This document shows positions 1-13,400 of a stretch of DNA of 64,000 nucleotides, piece by piece (positions within the stretch are counted from its first letter, which is position 1; every line of letters begins with the position of its first letter). The notes beneath the pieces are model-generated. The model made no database searches. It was not told the origin of the DNA and saw nothing but the letters and a program-made list of their open reading frames with translations. Source of the DNA: Polytrichum commune (taxonomy: Eukaryota > Streptophyta > Polytrichopsida > Polytrichales > Polytrichaceae); assembly GCA_950295325.1 (NCBI GenBank), contig OX485809.1, positions 4,030,001 through 4,094,000 on the forward strand, written 5' to 3'. Made by a program: the position numbers and the translations under genes.

Positions 1-1621
1 AGTATGGAGGGTGGGTGGGACCAGGAACAAGTCCAAAAGTGTTTCGGAAAACTTTACCATGGTTATTCTCTATCATATCATCATATTCAACCCGATAAAC
101 TTGGATGAAACAATGCCATTAAAAATCATTAGAACGGAATGGCTGATAGCAACTGGAAAATATTATGTCAATGAAAATGTTACATTAATCCTTATCAAAG
201 TGTTCATTTTAAACGAATTTTAAAAGTAGACCGTTTGAATAGCGGTTGTTGATGTTGGAACAACTTGACATGTCTCTCTTTGGCTGGCACTTCTCAAAGC
301 CTTCAAACGTGGCAGCAATGTGTGAATTGTTGGATATGGAATTCCCCAATCGCCCAATTGACCAGAGTCCAATGTTGTGAGATTCCGGAACCTTCTTCAG
401 TTATGCCCAAGAAAAAGGCCACCAATAAAGTCACCAGCTTCCTTCCCAATTCTCAACTGGGTCACAAGTGGACCTTCCATTCTGAGTTCCCAAAGACTTT
501 CCTTCTCGGACACTAATAAACAACACTTTAACCCCAAAAGCTCCAAAAGACACACAACCCTACCTCTAAACACATACCTAGGTCAGATACCCGGCCCGCC
601 ATTTGATACCATCGTTGTGCGGGTATCTAAGGTAAACGGGTCTTTAATAGGTACTCCTTCTAGGGTACGAGACACACATTTAGTACAAGATGGTTGGCAA
701 ATCGTAAATCGAGGCTATAGCCACTTCTTTCCTCATAGTTTTAGGAGCTCATATGATTGTTCATACTCGAAGTGAAGGTTCTTGAGCTCATCAAATGGGC
801 ATATAAGATCCTCTGTTTATGTTAACTATTGAGCGCATAATGGTTATCATGTTTTAAGCATAAAATATAGTTTCACTTAAACATGTGCTTTTGTAGTGCC
901 ATTTTTGGAGCCCCACTTAACCACATAACACTCACAAATAGGTGTCCGATTCAGGTGAGAAACCGAAGTAGGCACGTTTATCTTAGGTTCAACCTAGCAA
1001 CAATAAGCTTATGTGTACATGAATAGAATATTTGATGCTCATGATATCACATTCTTCAATAGCACCAGTTATGATACCAATAGCTTGAATGTGCATATAG
1101 ACCATTGCATAAGTCCATGGCATCGCTTAAGTATCCTTGGACATTTTAAGAACATGTTTATTCGTTTGTATAGCAACCGCAATATATAAATAAGTATTAA
1201 CTTGATGTCGGTAAATGAGTGTGGGGCAAACTAATAAGGTGTGTGGACCGTGTTATCCAATTTGGTTTTCAAGTTCTTCAACTTCCACTTGATTTTATAT
1301 CACGAAACATGTGTTACGTTTGAGAAATACAACTAAAAATTGGATTGGAAATCATACGAACCTTGATTCAGTTATGATTTATTGGAAGTGCATGTTTGCT
1401 GATTCTTTAGTGCTTGAAAATCCTCCTAGTTGTGTCCACTTTTGAGTGTGAAATAGGTAACAAAACTTGACGACATACTCTAATCTCTTCTACACATGTG
1501 CCTTTATGATGTTTGTTCTTGGATCCCCATCAAACTCCACACCAATCAAATGTAGGTGTCCAATTCAGAATGGTAACCGAATAACGCCCGCATACCTTAC
1601 TCGGCTCTTGGACCTTTGGAG
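1..1621. other. Intergenic DNA with one weak internal repeat
   Basis: No convincing gene is visible. The short open frames here (the longest about 130 codons at 377-775) have no recognisable motif. Two stretches of about 95 bp, 883-976 and 1493-1590, are diverged direct copies of each other: both run from an ACATGTGC-like start through a CCCCA..CA block to TAGGTGTCC-ATTCAG and an ACCGAA motif. They look like fragments of an old repeat. Confidence 0.5.
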
Positions 1622-1662
1622 CCAGGTCAGGATATAAGGTCGGGTCTTATACCCTGACCTGG
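1622..1662. repeat. Perfect-stem hairpin upstream of the START-like gene
   Basis: The arms at 1622-1638 and 1646-1662 are 17 nt each and pair with one mismatch around a 7-nt loop. The outer 10 bp (CCAGGTCAGG / CCTGACCTGG) and inner 6 bp (TATAAG / CTTATA) are exact. It lies about 1.2 kb upstream of the ATG at 2856. Its role is unknown; it is too short for an ordinary plant microRNA precursor. Confidence 0.6.
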
Positions 1663-1780
1663 CGGGTATCGGAGCCGGACGTGTCCTCCAAGCGTCGCCT
1701 GGGGCAGTGATCCACGCTTAAGGAAAGTCCGACGACGCCGCCCCTCGAGGAGATTGCAACACCAGACCCGCTGCATGGAG

Positions 1781-1819
1781 CCTCCTCTCCTCTCCTCTCC
1801 TCTCCTCTCCTCTCCTCTC
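1781..1819. repeat. (CTCCT)n microsatellite
   Basis: About seven tandem copies of the pentamer CTCCT/TCTCC lie in the GC-richer stretch upstream of the START-like gene. Pyrimidine-rich arrays like this are common in plant promoters and 5' leaders; whether it is transcribed is not known. Confidence 0.85.
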
Positions 1820-2023
1820 GTGGCGTACTCCCACCTCCTGTCGCTCAGACTATCCACAGTTTTATAAGCACCAGATTCAGCTCCAGGTTACAGCAACAAT
1901 TTGAGCCATTTCGGGCGGTGTTTGAGTCCAGTTTGAGTATCCTGGGGTCTGAGAGCCTCGTTTTGGTGTCCCCGTTGATTCTTGGCTTCTGTCGGTCGGA
2001 TTAGGCCTGTTTCACGGGCTTTT

Positions 2024-2700
2024 GATTCAGCCACATTTGTGAGAAACAAAAAATTCGAGCTATTTTGTAAGACTCGGAGGCTTCTGGTCTTCTGTTCATT
2101 TATTTTTGTAAGTTTGGTCACGGCGTCTTGGTTTCGATTTTCTGTGTCAATCCGGTTGAGGCACATTATGTGAGTGAGGGGATCCCGATACATTTCTACC
2201 GAAAAGAAACCGAGTCGTTTACAAGAGGCTACACTTCTTTGTTTTAGTTTCTTTTCGATCAGGCCCCGGAAACCCGTTCGGACGCCTGTTTATAGGACTC
2301 TGAAAGCGGAATTCGACATTGAGTGCTACCCTCGCGTGGCTCTCGCACGACAAACTTGTGGAAGAGGAGATCCGAGGAGCTGGTCTTCTTGTTTCTTAAT
2401 TTTGAGTTCGGGCGGAGTTTCGCCTTGCACTGTCAGTTGATTGAGGCACATTATGTGAGTGACGGATTCAGCTACACTTTTCAAGGAAATAAATCGAGTT
2501 GTGTTTTAGAGGCTCCACTCCTTACCTCCTCTTGCTTTTGGACAATTGTGGTGTTGCTCTCGTGGTATCAACCTCCGGAAACCTGTTCGGTCGCCTATCT
2601 TTCTTTCTCTTAGAAGAGGAATTCCAAAGAAGTCTAACTGAACCTCCTGTTACTCTCGCACACGAAGTTCCTAGAATAGGAGGTCTGAGGAGAGTGAGAT
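2024..2700 (+). repeat. Diverged tandem repeats in the leader of the START-like gene
   Basis: Two units share the same order of landmarks. One spans about 2147-2380, the other about 2432-2690. Each has TTGAGGCACATTATGTGAGTG (2157-2177 and 2442-2462, period about 285 bp), then a GAGGCT-CACT block, then CCGGAAACC-GTTCGG, then a CTCTCGCAC block followed by a GAGGAG-rich stretch. A third partial copy (about 2024-2087) matches the block after the GTGAG-GGAT step. This region has no convincing coding frame and probably holds the promoter, 5' UTR or a leader intron of the gene starting at 2856. Confidence 0.55.
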
Positions 2701-2855
2701 TTGGAGCCCACGGTGTTAAACTCTTGAGGCATTTGGAGTAGTTGAGAAAAAACTCGCTCAATTCCCTGATTGTAGGAAGGTGTATATTAGAAGTGCCTGG
2801 GCCGTGTTCGCGACGCTGCAGAATTTTTAGAAAATACTACATATAGAAAAATATC

Positions 2856-4895
2856 ATGGTGAGAAACAGGCCCTCCGGCGATGCGTTCGCCAGCAACCGG
2901 CGATCTCCGACGCTGCAGCGGCGGCGACGAGATGATGTAAACATCGCGGAAGCTACTCACAATGAGGCCTCCGACGTCGACTCCGAGTCCAGTCCCGCCG
3001 GAAGCCCGACCAAGCCTACGACGCCTCCCAGCTCGCCTGCCAGGTGAATTTCAGGCTTTTGCTCCTCCTTAAACCGATTCAACTTGTGTAGATTTAATCT
3101 TCACATGTTCTCCTCCTTAGACCGATTCAACTTGTGTAGAATTAATTTCTGCATGTGCACCTCGAATTCTCGCTTAATCTCAACGTCCCTTGACGAGTTT
3201 CTTGGACATTGGGTTTGCCTATTTCAGAAGTTCTGTACTTCCGTTTCCAGGCACTGATCATATTCAATCATGTCTTTCGAGGTGGACGTGATTTTGATGG
3301 AGAGGATAAAATTGATTGTGCGTGATCGTTGCCATGATGGTCACATGAATGAGAATATCTATTCACATATTCTCGCAGGAATTAATCTGCCAACGACTAT
3401 TTGCCAACGACTCTTATAATCTAGGCAGGAGCATATTATGAGGGTGAAATGTGTATGCATTATGCAGCTCCTCATGTTTCCTAGTTGTGTGACCGCAGGA
3501 TCAGCAGTGATAGCAAGACTGGTCCTGCGGAAGTTTCAGTCGAGAAGAAGGTTTGTCGCACTTTTCCACATGCTACATCTTTCGTAATTTCGTTGAATTC
3601 TATAAGGCAAATAAATGCTGAATGAAGTAGAATACGGACATGTCTTTGTTCTATCCTTGTTGAGTTTTTACTAGGTAGTATCAAACCTTCTGAGATCAAT
3701 AATTTGACAGTGCTAAGGAAGATAAATAATAATCTCTTGTTTGATGCAGACAAGTGATGTCGGTTTGACTGGAGGTCACTGATGGTTGCTCGTTTACTAA
3801 TGCTCGCAGGATGGTTTTTTTGAGATCAAGGGCAACATGAGTATGGCTGTTGACCCGGATATTACATACGGGATCCTCACCGATTACGAAAATAATCCAC
3901 AAATATACAAGAGTGTGTCAAAAGTGGACGTGGAGTACAAAGATAATTCAAAATTTGTGACCCAGCACGCACATTGGAATCTCATGTTTTGGTCGGGAAC
4001 CTTTGATATGAAAATGAAGGTTGAAGAAGACCGAAGTAATCGAGCAGTCTCCTTTAAATTGTGAGAATTCGCACTTTGGTTTTTTGAACTCTTTTTGCGT
4101 GGGCTTGCCGTGCTCTTGTATGGTGACTGCAAGGCAGATTGGCGTCATCTCTCTACATTACAAACGAGATGAACCGTTACTATCATTTGATAATCTGCCT
4201 CATTGTAAGAGTAGGCATATAGTAGTTGTTCCTAGACCACGACATATGATTTGTACAGTTCCTATAGTTCCTTTCCGTGCTGTTGATTTCTAACCATGTT
4301 GTGTGGTGGTTATTTTGGTACAGAAATGAGCCTGGCTTCCTCAAGTTGTTCAATGGATACTGGGGGATAGAGCCATGGTTGGTAGAAGGAAAGCTCATGG
4401 GCTCTAAAGTGGTGGTAACTCAGGAAGTTCTGCCTTCTCTTCTTCCACCGGGTCCTTTAGGTAATGTGAGATGATCGCTCTAAAGCTCGAGGGTCGAGTT
4501 GTAATGTTCGTAGTCTTGATCAGTAATTTCACATCGGGTTTTTCGAAGGAATTGTGAAGTTCATAAATTTTTTGTCTACCTTTAAACTGGAATGATGAGT
4601 AATTGAAGGAGGGGTAGAATGGAGAATCTGTTATTGAGCTATATGATGGAAATAAATGCAGACACATGCTCTACTCCTCTGGTTCAAAGTTGCGGGATTT
4701 TGTTCTGTGCTGCTGGTGTCTCGAGTTTGCAGTTGACTGTTCTGAGTATAATATGATTGATATCACTGGTGATTTGACTGATGTGCAGCCATGTACCTTT
4801 CACGGATATTGGGCAACCAAGTCAAGGGAGTTTTGAGTGACCTGTCGGTTGAAGCTGAGAGGGTGCAACAGATTAGGACAAAAGCTGAGACTTGA
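2856..4895 (+). CDS. START-like (SRPBCC / polyketide cyclase) family protein
   Basis: Five exons join into one frame of 244 codons plus stop: 2856-3043, 3499-3550, 3810-4060, 4324-4460 and 4789-4895. Every intron has GT..AG ends. Residues 1-80 are rich in Ser, Pro and Arg with an acidic patch, so they are probably disordered or a targeting region. From residue 81 (DGFFEIKGNM) a single START-like domain begins. It includes the family signature TYGILTDYENNPQIYKS, then a W-N-L-M-F-W strand, KMKVEEDRSNRAVSFKL, and FLKLFNGYWGIEPW leading to the C-terminal helix (SRILGNQVKGVLSDL). SRPBCC proteins bind hydrophobic ligands in a deep pocket; plant members are annotated as polyketide cyclase/dehydrase and lipid-transport proteins, often plastidic. 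The ligand and location of this one cannot be read from sequence. The start is the only in-frame ATG of exon 1. No neighbour suggests a pathway. Confidence 0.85.
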
Positions 4896-7450
4896 AGGAT
4901 GTGTGACTTGAAGCATGTAGTCGAGGTATTTATGTGATTCATCTTACGGTGCATATATCATTTATTTTAAAATCTTAGAATTCCATGTTATATCATTCAT
5001 GGATAAGGACTATATAACTGACATTCGTAACATTTTTCAATCTTGTGGGGATGGATCCTTTTCTATTCCGTTCAAGGAACCAATGTTCAAGAATCTGGCT
5101 TTCATTTCTAGGGATGAATGCCGAGGACAGACTACTGCAAGCTCCTAATATTCCTCACATTATTGTTAGTAAGTTATTTATCACATTACGCGAAGGGAGA
5201 ACACATTTAACTGTAAATACAACCAAATTACAAGTGCAAAGAAAATCTACATGAATTATCCACTGGAGTTACATCGAAGTACTGTAGTTCTTATTGGTCA
5301 GCCCCACAGTTGCTAAAGAATGTTATATCAGCTTACTGACTTGTTTGATGAAAAGCTGAGGATAAAATTGACATTGGAAACTTTTGTCTGCAGATGCAAC
5401 GAGATTAGGGATGAAGATTAGAGATGCAACGAGATTGGTTCAAGTGTAGGGATAAACCCAATTGGCGTAATTCTACATTTACCCATTGACAAATTCGTCG
5501 AATCTTTCACTACGATGAAGAATGAATAAGCACTGTAAAGGAGTAGATAGTTTTGCTTAGAAGAAGTGTAATTAAAGTGGTCCTCTAGGAACTTATTCTC
5601 ATGTGAAGCTGAATTTGCCACAGGAAAATCTGGATAGTTGGGTTTTTTTGCCCAACAAATAAATGATATATGTATATTCTTACATTCTTGTACGGACACT
5701 CTGGTGAATATCTCTAGTAGACTTTTGTTTGACAGGAGTAAAGTATCATTGGAGTTTGTCCTGATTTTGTCACTATATAAGTAGAGTCGGTCATTGTCTA
5801 GTTCAATTAATCTTGAAACACCTTCATGGAGATCTTAAAATACTCCAATTGGGTTTCACCTCCGGTTCATGATCCATTGTCGTAGCCCAAGCTTGTGCAA
5901 TACACTCAACATAATGTGAAATTTTTAGGGTCATAAGATGATTCAGTTACATTACTCCATTAATTGGGACATGATATCCAAGCCGGATATTTCAAAACAA
6001 TATTTTGAAGGTGCGAATCCAAACAACTCAATTTGAATCGAGGGAAGCTTGGACTTAAACCCACCAGAACTTAGAATTAAGGCCAAATCAACTAACTACA
6101 ACATATCTTTTGTATGTAAAGTGTGGATGCTTGAGATGTTGGTATTCTCAACTCGTAGAGATACATTTCAGATGGCAGACATATCATAACACCTTAATTA
6201 GATGTATCAAATCAAGAAAAGAGAACAATCTCAAGCAACCGAATGTTGTTATGAAATACTCAACGAGGCTAAATTGGAGAGCTACCTTAATTTGACACCT
6301 ATTTTTGGTTCCTAATCGGTGGTATAGTCACTTTAATTCAATGTGTGAGTAATACTTGGTGATTTAGTCCTCACTTGGATGATATTTGGGTTAGTCACCT
6401 ATGCAAATGTGAAACTACACCCACCATCCTCCATAATGAGGAGTATTATTCACCAAGCTATGACACGCTTGATTTTTGTGCCCGAGGTGGACAACTTAGC
6501 AGGCGACAACTTGGACAAATTAGGAGGCAAAATGTGGCTACGAGGTGTCAACTAACTTGAATTGTGAGTATTTTACAGTGAAAAAAACTATTCGACAACA
6601 TTTTATCTTACATGTGACCACTTTAAAGACATGACACATCCAATATTGTCATTGAACTTGGTTTTCATAGACAAATGACCTATGTAAAATCTACTAATGA
6701 TGTTGTCCACTTACACAACATTGGGAAGTAGATAATCTTTGATTCCATTGCCCAGGTCAACGTTTTCATCTACTCCAATTTCAATGATTGCAAATCCTTT
6801 GGTCATGATTTGCGATTGCTAACCTACTTAAGCTTCTAATGCTCGAATCCATTGGCTGGATGATTCCACAGAGCTGGAGGTGTCCACATTAGCCTCATCT
6901 ACCTTACATACACCACCAACTTTGGAAGTTGACATCCACATCTTAGACAAAAAGCACTGCACTACACACTTGTTTATGCTGTTCCATGGAAAACCATAGT
7001 CATCACAAATATTGCTTATCCAAGATGAACATATTTCTTCAAACGGTGTTAATTGACCAATCACATTTCTATCTCACTATCTGATTTCAATTTTTCCAGA
7101 AAAGGATGTGTCATTAGAGCAGCTGCATTGATATCCCTCAACTCGCAACTGACGGCCATATGCAAGCATAATCACTGGATGTTAATTATCTAGCAAAGGT
7201 TGTTATTGCACCCTGATGCCACAAAATAGAGAGAGGCCACAAAATCCAGCAATTTACTATAAGTAGACGTCCACTGTGAAAGAGATGTTAGAAAAAAATT
7301 TGTTACAAAACTCCGCACCCAGCAGTGGTGTAAAATTGGAAAAACCACAAGTTCGTCATCTCTCTATTTGTTTACCAGAGCATGCATGGTTTGATGCACA
7401 CAGGTTTACACATCTAAAAAGTAACTGAATATCTTCCATTCACTGAACTA
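4896..7450. other. Intergenic region, convergent gene ends
   Basis: This holds the 3' flank of the START-like gene (+) and the 3' flank of the POL5 gene (-), which converge. The longest open frames are below 95 codons, show no domain motif and are AT-driven. I see no RNA gene or clear transposon here. Confidence 0.6.
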
Positions 7451-10400
7451 TTATTGCTCTACCCTACATCTCTTTGTTTTTTTCCCGGTCATTTCCTGTG
7501 TTTTTGGTGATGTTCTTTCCTTCTGCTTTTTCTTCTTGGAAGGAGTCTGCTCAATCTGCACAATCTCTGCCTCCACAACAACATTCTCCTCATCCACAGA
7601 CTTCTTTTTCTTCTTGGGAGGAGTCAGCTCAGTTTCCACCTCAACCACCTTCTCCACATCCACCAACATCTTTTTCTTCTTGGAAGGAGTCTGCTCAATC
7701 TGCACAATCTCTGCCTCGACAACAACATTCTCCTCATCCGCGGGCTTCTTTTTCTTCTTGGGAGGAGTCGGCTCAATTTCCACCTCAACCACCTCCGCAT
7801 CCACCAACGTCTTTTTCTTCTTGGAAGGCGTTGGCATAATATCCACCTCAATAACCTTCTCAACATCCACTGACATCTTTTTCTTCTTGGAAGGAGTCAA
7901 TGCGATATCTGTCTCAATATGCGACTCAATAACATTCCCAACAACCTTCTCAACATCAGACGACTCCTTTTTCTTCTTGGAAGGGGTCGGCTCAATGTCC
8001 ATCTCAATAACCTTCTCAACATCCGCAGATTTCTTTTTCTTGGCGCCCAGAGATTTTGACTTCGTGTTGGCCACGTTCTCATTAGCAACCAGTGTCCTTG
8101 CCGCACCCCCTGTGATCAAACCTTCAATCTTGGTGATCAGATCTTGCAGCTTTTTTGTCTTGTTGGTTTTAAGACCCTCCAAGAGAGCACTTGTGTCGAG
8201 GATTGTGGAAAGAGGCTTTTGGGGATATAACACTATGAACGCATCAATGCAACAACTCAAAAACCGGAAGGCACTTTGTTTTTGAACTGGTTTCTTCGGT
8301 GGTTTTTGCACAATCGCCAAAAGAACGGCACTTAGAGGTTCAAGGTGAGACTCCAAGGCATGGGCTGTGGGCTGCCTTACTTTATCAATCTCCGCAACGG
8401 ATTTCTTGCCATTCACAGATAAAACAGGTTTCAAGATTCCAAAAAGCAACTGCATCGCACTATCCTTCAAATACTCATTCCGGGCATTCCCACACTTTTC
8501 CACCAACTGTCCAATGGACAACCTTCCGAGGGTATTGTGTTGCTGGAAAAGTTTCTCAAAGAATAACAAAGGAAGCCTTGCCTTCCTGTCAGTGAAGAAT
8601 TTACTCAGGGCCTTTGCGATACACTGTAACAAATCAGTATCATCCTTAATCTCAGAATCTTGCAAATTTCCTAGTATAACCTTCAGTGTCCACAAAGTGC
8701 ATCCCTGCAAACCCAAACAAAGGATGTTACTTCCATGAAACATTTGAACATAAGAAAGCTTATCTTCAGATAAGACATGATACTCTAAACACTGTAAGAA
8801 ACACAATGTGATCAACTGAACTCCTAACCTATACTCACATGAATCAGAAAGTGAAGACCTACACTTTGCTGACAAACATCTATAACAACGACATAAATCA
8901 GCAGGTGCCAATAGAGTTACCCTTTCGCTCGACATCACTTTTGGTCAGGAGTTGGTTGATTTGCATAGAATATCTTCCATGTTCAGTAATTATTTGGTGC
9001 ATGGTTGGAGGTAGTGTGGAGGTTTACACAAAGAACATTCCATATCAGAACATAAGAATACCTCTAATATGGAGTATAATAATATAAAAGATATGATCCG
9101 AATGGCTACATGATCCCAAATTGTCCCAGATTGACAATCTTAAGAACACTGAGAGAGAAAACTCGGTACACCATTAGTATGACTGAGATAAAGCTTACCT
9201 GGCCCAAAGTCCTGACCCTCAGGATAGAGGACTTGGAGGCCAATTTAAATGTTCGACTCAGGAGCACCCTAGCTGCAGCTAAGTCCACATCCTGTCCTGT
9301 TGGATAATGTCTGGCCTTCACCACCTTCAACTGTAGAATGCTTTCAAGCCTTTTCACAAATAACTCACTCTCCTCAGGTGCTGTTCCCAACTGATGTACA
9401 CTGTCAACAAATGCCTTGAGCAGACCTTGAACTGCGATGAAAACCAAGGAGCTCCTGGGATGTTTTTGGAGAAAATGCTCGAGTAATGATAGAACCCTGA
9501 ATTTGAAGCGTGCTAGCTGAGATTGGGTGGAGGTCTTGTTGGCTTCTTTTCTATGTTTCAAGACATTTGCAAGAAGTGCATCTGCCCTGAACATTGCCTC
9601 ATCATCCATATCTGAAACATCAGAGTCGGAACCCTCATCATCATCACTACCATCCTCTCCACGCCCTGCAGTGAAATCTCTTTGTTAGTATGGAGAAACG
9701 TTTCGAGCCTAGTGTAATAAAGACTGGAAAACACAAAAAACATATATAAGAGTTATCCTTTTAACTCAAAGGAACATTCCCTTGGGAGTTGGTCTCATAT
9801 AAGTTTCCATTGGTTGTTTTGCATACATTATCACAGATTCTTTCCACTTGTGCATGCTCAGAGGTACTATTTAAATTTGAAAGAAGAGCAACCTATTTCA
9901 GTTCATTGAGGGCCAAACTCATTTTAGCACCTCCTGGCATGCCAAAATGAGTTTGACATTAGGTGAACTTATATAGACTGTTCTTGTTTCAAGCCTCCAT
10001 AGTACCTCCAAGAATGCACCAAAAACTTACCAAGCATGGAATGTGTTGTATGCAAATCAACCAACTTCCAAACAAAAGTCATCTTTAATTAGAAGATGAC
10101 TCTATTAACTATCAAAGGGCTCATAGAACTCCATCATATTGGTATCCTCACAGAACAAGCATTCCTAAAGGGAGCTTATTAAAAGCACATGTACTTTGAA
10201 AATTCCAGAAGAAGTGTAAGATCCAAGGATTTTGTACCACTTTGCAAAACAGCACTGCTGAAAGTGCTCTTAGATGTTGATGGGGCATTATCACCATCCA
10301 TCTCTACATCATCGTCACTGTCATCTTCGTCATCATCGTCCTCATCCTCATCTTCTCGACCCTAAAAAATGGCACGAGTACACCACCCACACTAAGTAAG

Positions 10401-13400
10401 AACAGAATTTATGTAAGAACATTTGTGACAAGTCTCCAGAGACCTAGTTTTAGAGATTCGAGTTGCTACCTCTTTCACCTCCTTGCTTTCATCTCCAATC
10501 TTCAGGTCACCCTCATTCTCATCATCTTCCTCCAGTATGTCATCATCTTCACCATCTGATTCGTCATCTTCACCTTCAATCCTGGACTTATGCCGGCCTG
10601 TTTTTAATCCCTTGTTAACAATCCGCAAGATATCGGTTATCCCTGCAGATGTAAGACCATCACAAAATGCTTTGAAAACCTGCACACAGGACAAGCATTA
10701 TTGTGTAACGAGACTAAAAATACATTTTAGACACTACTGCTCAAGTGGTTGTGATTCAGGCCCACTTTCAACTATAACTAGAAGGTTTTCTGTTTACACA
10801 CAACTACGCTTGTAGTGAATAGGACTTGAACTCAATGATTGTCCCTGCTATTGGTGCAATCCATGGAGTGGAGACAAACAATTCATGGATTTTAGTAGAA
10901 AATTTGTTTACGAGTATTTGCCTCCTACAAATCCTTCATATGCTTTGGCCTTGAAGTTCTCTCCACGTGCCAAGTAGTAATAACAAATAAAATAGAACCA
11001 AAGAAAGTCCACTACAACCATCACAACCACTCCCAACTACAAATTGTATAATAGTCAGGTGAGCTAGAGTAGTTGTGGCTGTAGTTGTGATGAATGGACC
11101 TTATCCCTCCTTATCCCACAAAAAAAAGAACCAAAGGAAGTAAGCTACAACCATCAACCACCAAGACGGTGGTTGAGTGTACTAGCACCTTGTAACTCTT
11201 TATAGTTGCAGTGGCACATACCACTACATCAATTCATTAAATACACTGACCTTCTCAGATGCTTCACCAATTAGAGATGACGATTTTGCCAGCAACGACA
11301 GAAGAAGATCGACAAGGACATCCATTACTGGCGGAGGATCTTCACTCTCGTCTTCTGTAAGAACGGGTGCCACTGTTGTTGATAGTTCAGCGATGGCAGG
11401 AAAGATTTTGGAACAGCAAATGGCAAGCTCGGCTGCAATGTCATTACTAGATCCAGGTGACAGATAAGATTCCAGTAGCAGACGTGAAAGAAGAGTCCTC
11501 ATTGCCAGAAGCTTTTTGGTTTGCTTAAATTCAGTCACAGTCTTAACCTGCAAAACCCTAAATATATGTGAGAAAATGATGCTTAGAACACAGACTGGTG
11601 ATGATGAAATTTAAGGAAGCCTCCATTCTCTGACCAATTTTAAAGTAGAGGTTGACAGTCCTAAATCAAATATGTGGTAATCAAAGGGCGATTGCCTCTT
11701 GTAGGCTCAAACAGTTTCTTCTCAGAATGGAATCTAATTAACAAGTTTTCACTGTATTATTTGCTTCCAGCATCCACAGGTTTCAAGTGGCAAGAAAATA
11801 GATGCAGACTTTTCTTCCAGGTGCTCGAGATCTAGCAGCACAAAAATACTCACAAACTGATTCCAAGTTACAGACCTTTAAGAAGACATAAAGATAGTGA
11901 AAAGCTTGCCAGAGCGTTCTGTAACTACAGCAGTTTATTGTGGATTCAATGAATAAGTTGAATAGACTGCTGACTCTCAAAAAAAGATGTATCCCTGTAT
12001 GGGGTTGTAATGATTTCATCACAGGTTCAGACCGCCACAGAAATAAACAACCTTGCAGTATAAAGAGGAGTATGACTCACTGCTTCAGATAAAGAGGACA
12101 CTGTTTCATGAAGTGTTTTGATGGTTGCAGCATCTTCCTCCTTTAAAGGCTGAGCAAGTTTTGCAGCTCGTGATTTCTGGATACTTACACAATACGATGC
12201 TGAGAAGAGAGCAAAATCTACGGCATCTATCACCTTCTCTCCCCCTTCGATTGGACCAGCTTTACTGGTCTTCGACTTTTCTGTCACTATCCAATGTTCA
12301 GCATCTTTTACAATGCTCCTCAACCGTTCTGCACACATCTTCCGAATGTAGTCTGAAAGTGGCGAAAGAGGCCATCTGAGAGATTCACTACCTCCTAGTT
12401 TGCCATCAGATAGCTTACTTGCGTCAAAGACAGAGTGCAAAATCAAGAACTTCATTACTTCTTTGTACAAAGTCACCTGGACCGCTCTGGGCTCCAACTT
12501 CACGTGTCGACAGAGAACATACATCTGCTCAACGATCCAGATCCTATCACTACTTCTAGCCTTATCTTGAGCAATCACCGGCTCATATTCATCCTCCTCC
12601 ACAGTATCTGAATTTTTGGAGGTTGATGGATCTCCAGTTAGGAATAACTCTTCAAGGCTCTTAATAAAAGCCATTACACTTGTTTCATTTGTCAACCCAC
12701 CACTGAGCGTTCTCACTGTCGAGGTATTTGACAACTGGTCAAACTTTCCATGGCTATTCTTCTGCAAAGCCACAATAACAGCAACTTGGTGGTGGTTGTT
12801 GCTTTGAGCCCAATTGCATATCTCCCTCAAGCACCGCTGAGCACATTTATGGAGGTGAGTACCTCTAGATGATAGAATGCTTATTATGCACTTGATAAAG
12901 ACGTTGGACATGATGACAGAAACAGACTCTGAGGATGGTAACCTGGGCAGAATCAAAAGTAGAAGCTCCATAGCCAAATGCTTCCTCTCATGTGATGAAG
13001 GCAACAATGCCCCATCGACAACTACACTCCAGAAATTAGCCAGATTGATCTCCAGTTTTTTGGTATCCTTGGTATCCTTTTTCACCTTCTGACTTGTAAC
13101 TTTGGCTCGTTTCTTTTTTGCTGACTCCTGAACTTGACTTACAGGAACTTCAAGTGAAGCTTGTGGGAGCAGGCGGTCCAGTAGAACGGTCCAGATTGAG
13201 TGCACTCGAGGATGGCTGCTTGTTGATTCCTGTAATCAATTTGAAATGAGAAAAGAGCCAAGTGACATTTTGACAAGGTTGCTGACCTCTACACAGGCCA
13301 GTAAAAATACCACTACTACACTTGTAAAACTTGTGCCCAAAACAGGGATACCAAATTAGAAGCTTAAAGTGAATGCTTGGTAAGAACCACACACCTTTAA

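Noticed and set aside
7536-8285. 249-codon plus-strand open frame opposite POL5
   Set aside because: It is the complement of the lysine-block repeats: AAG/AAA-rich coding DNA reads as Phe/Ser-rich on the other strand. It has no independent motif.
8705-8938. Extension of the last POL5 exon to 8938
   Set aside because: The open frame continues by chance through an intron. A TTTGCAG acceptor at 8705 joins GCTLWTLKV directly to the end of exon 11 with the expected family sequence.
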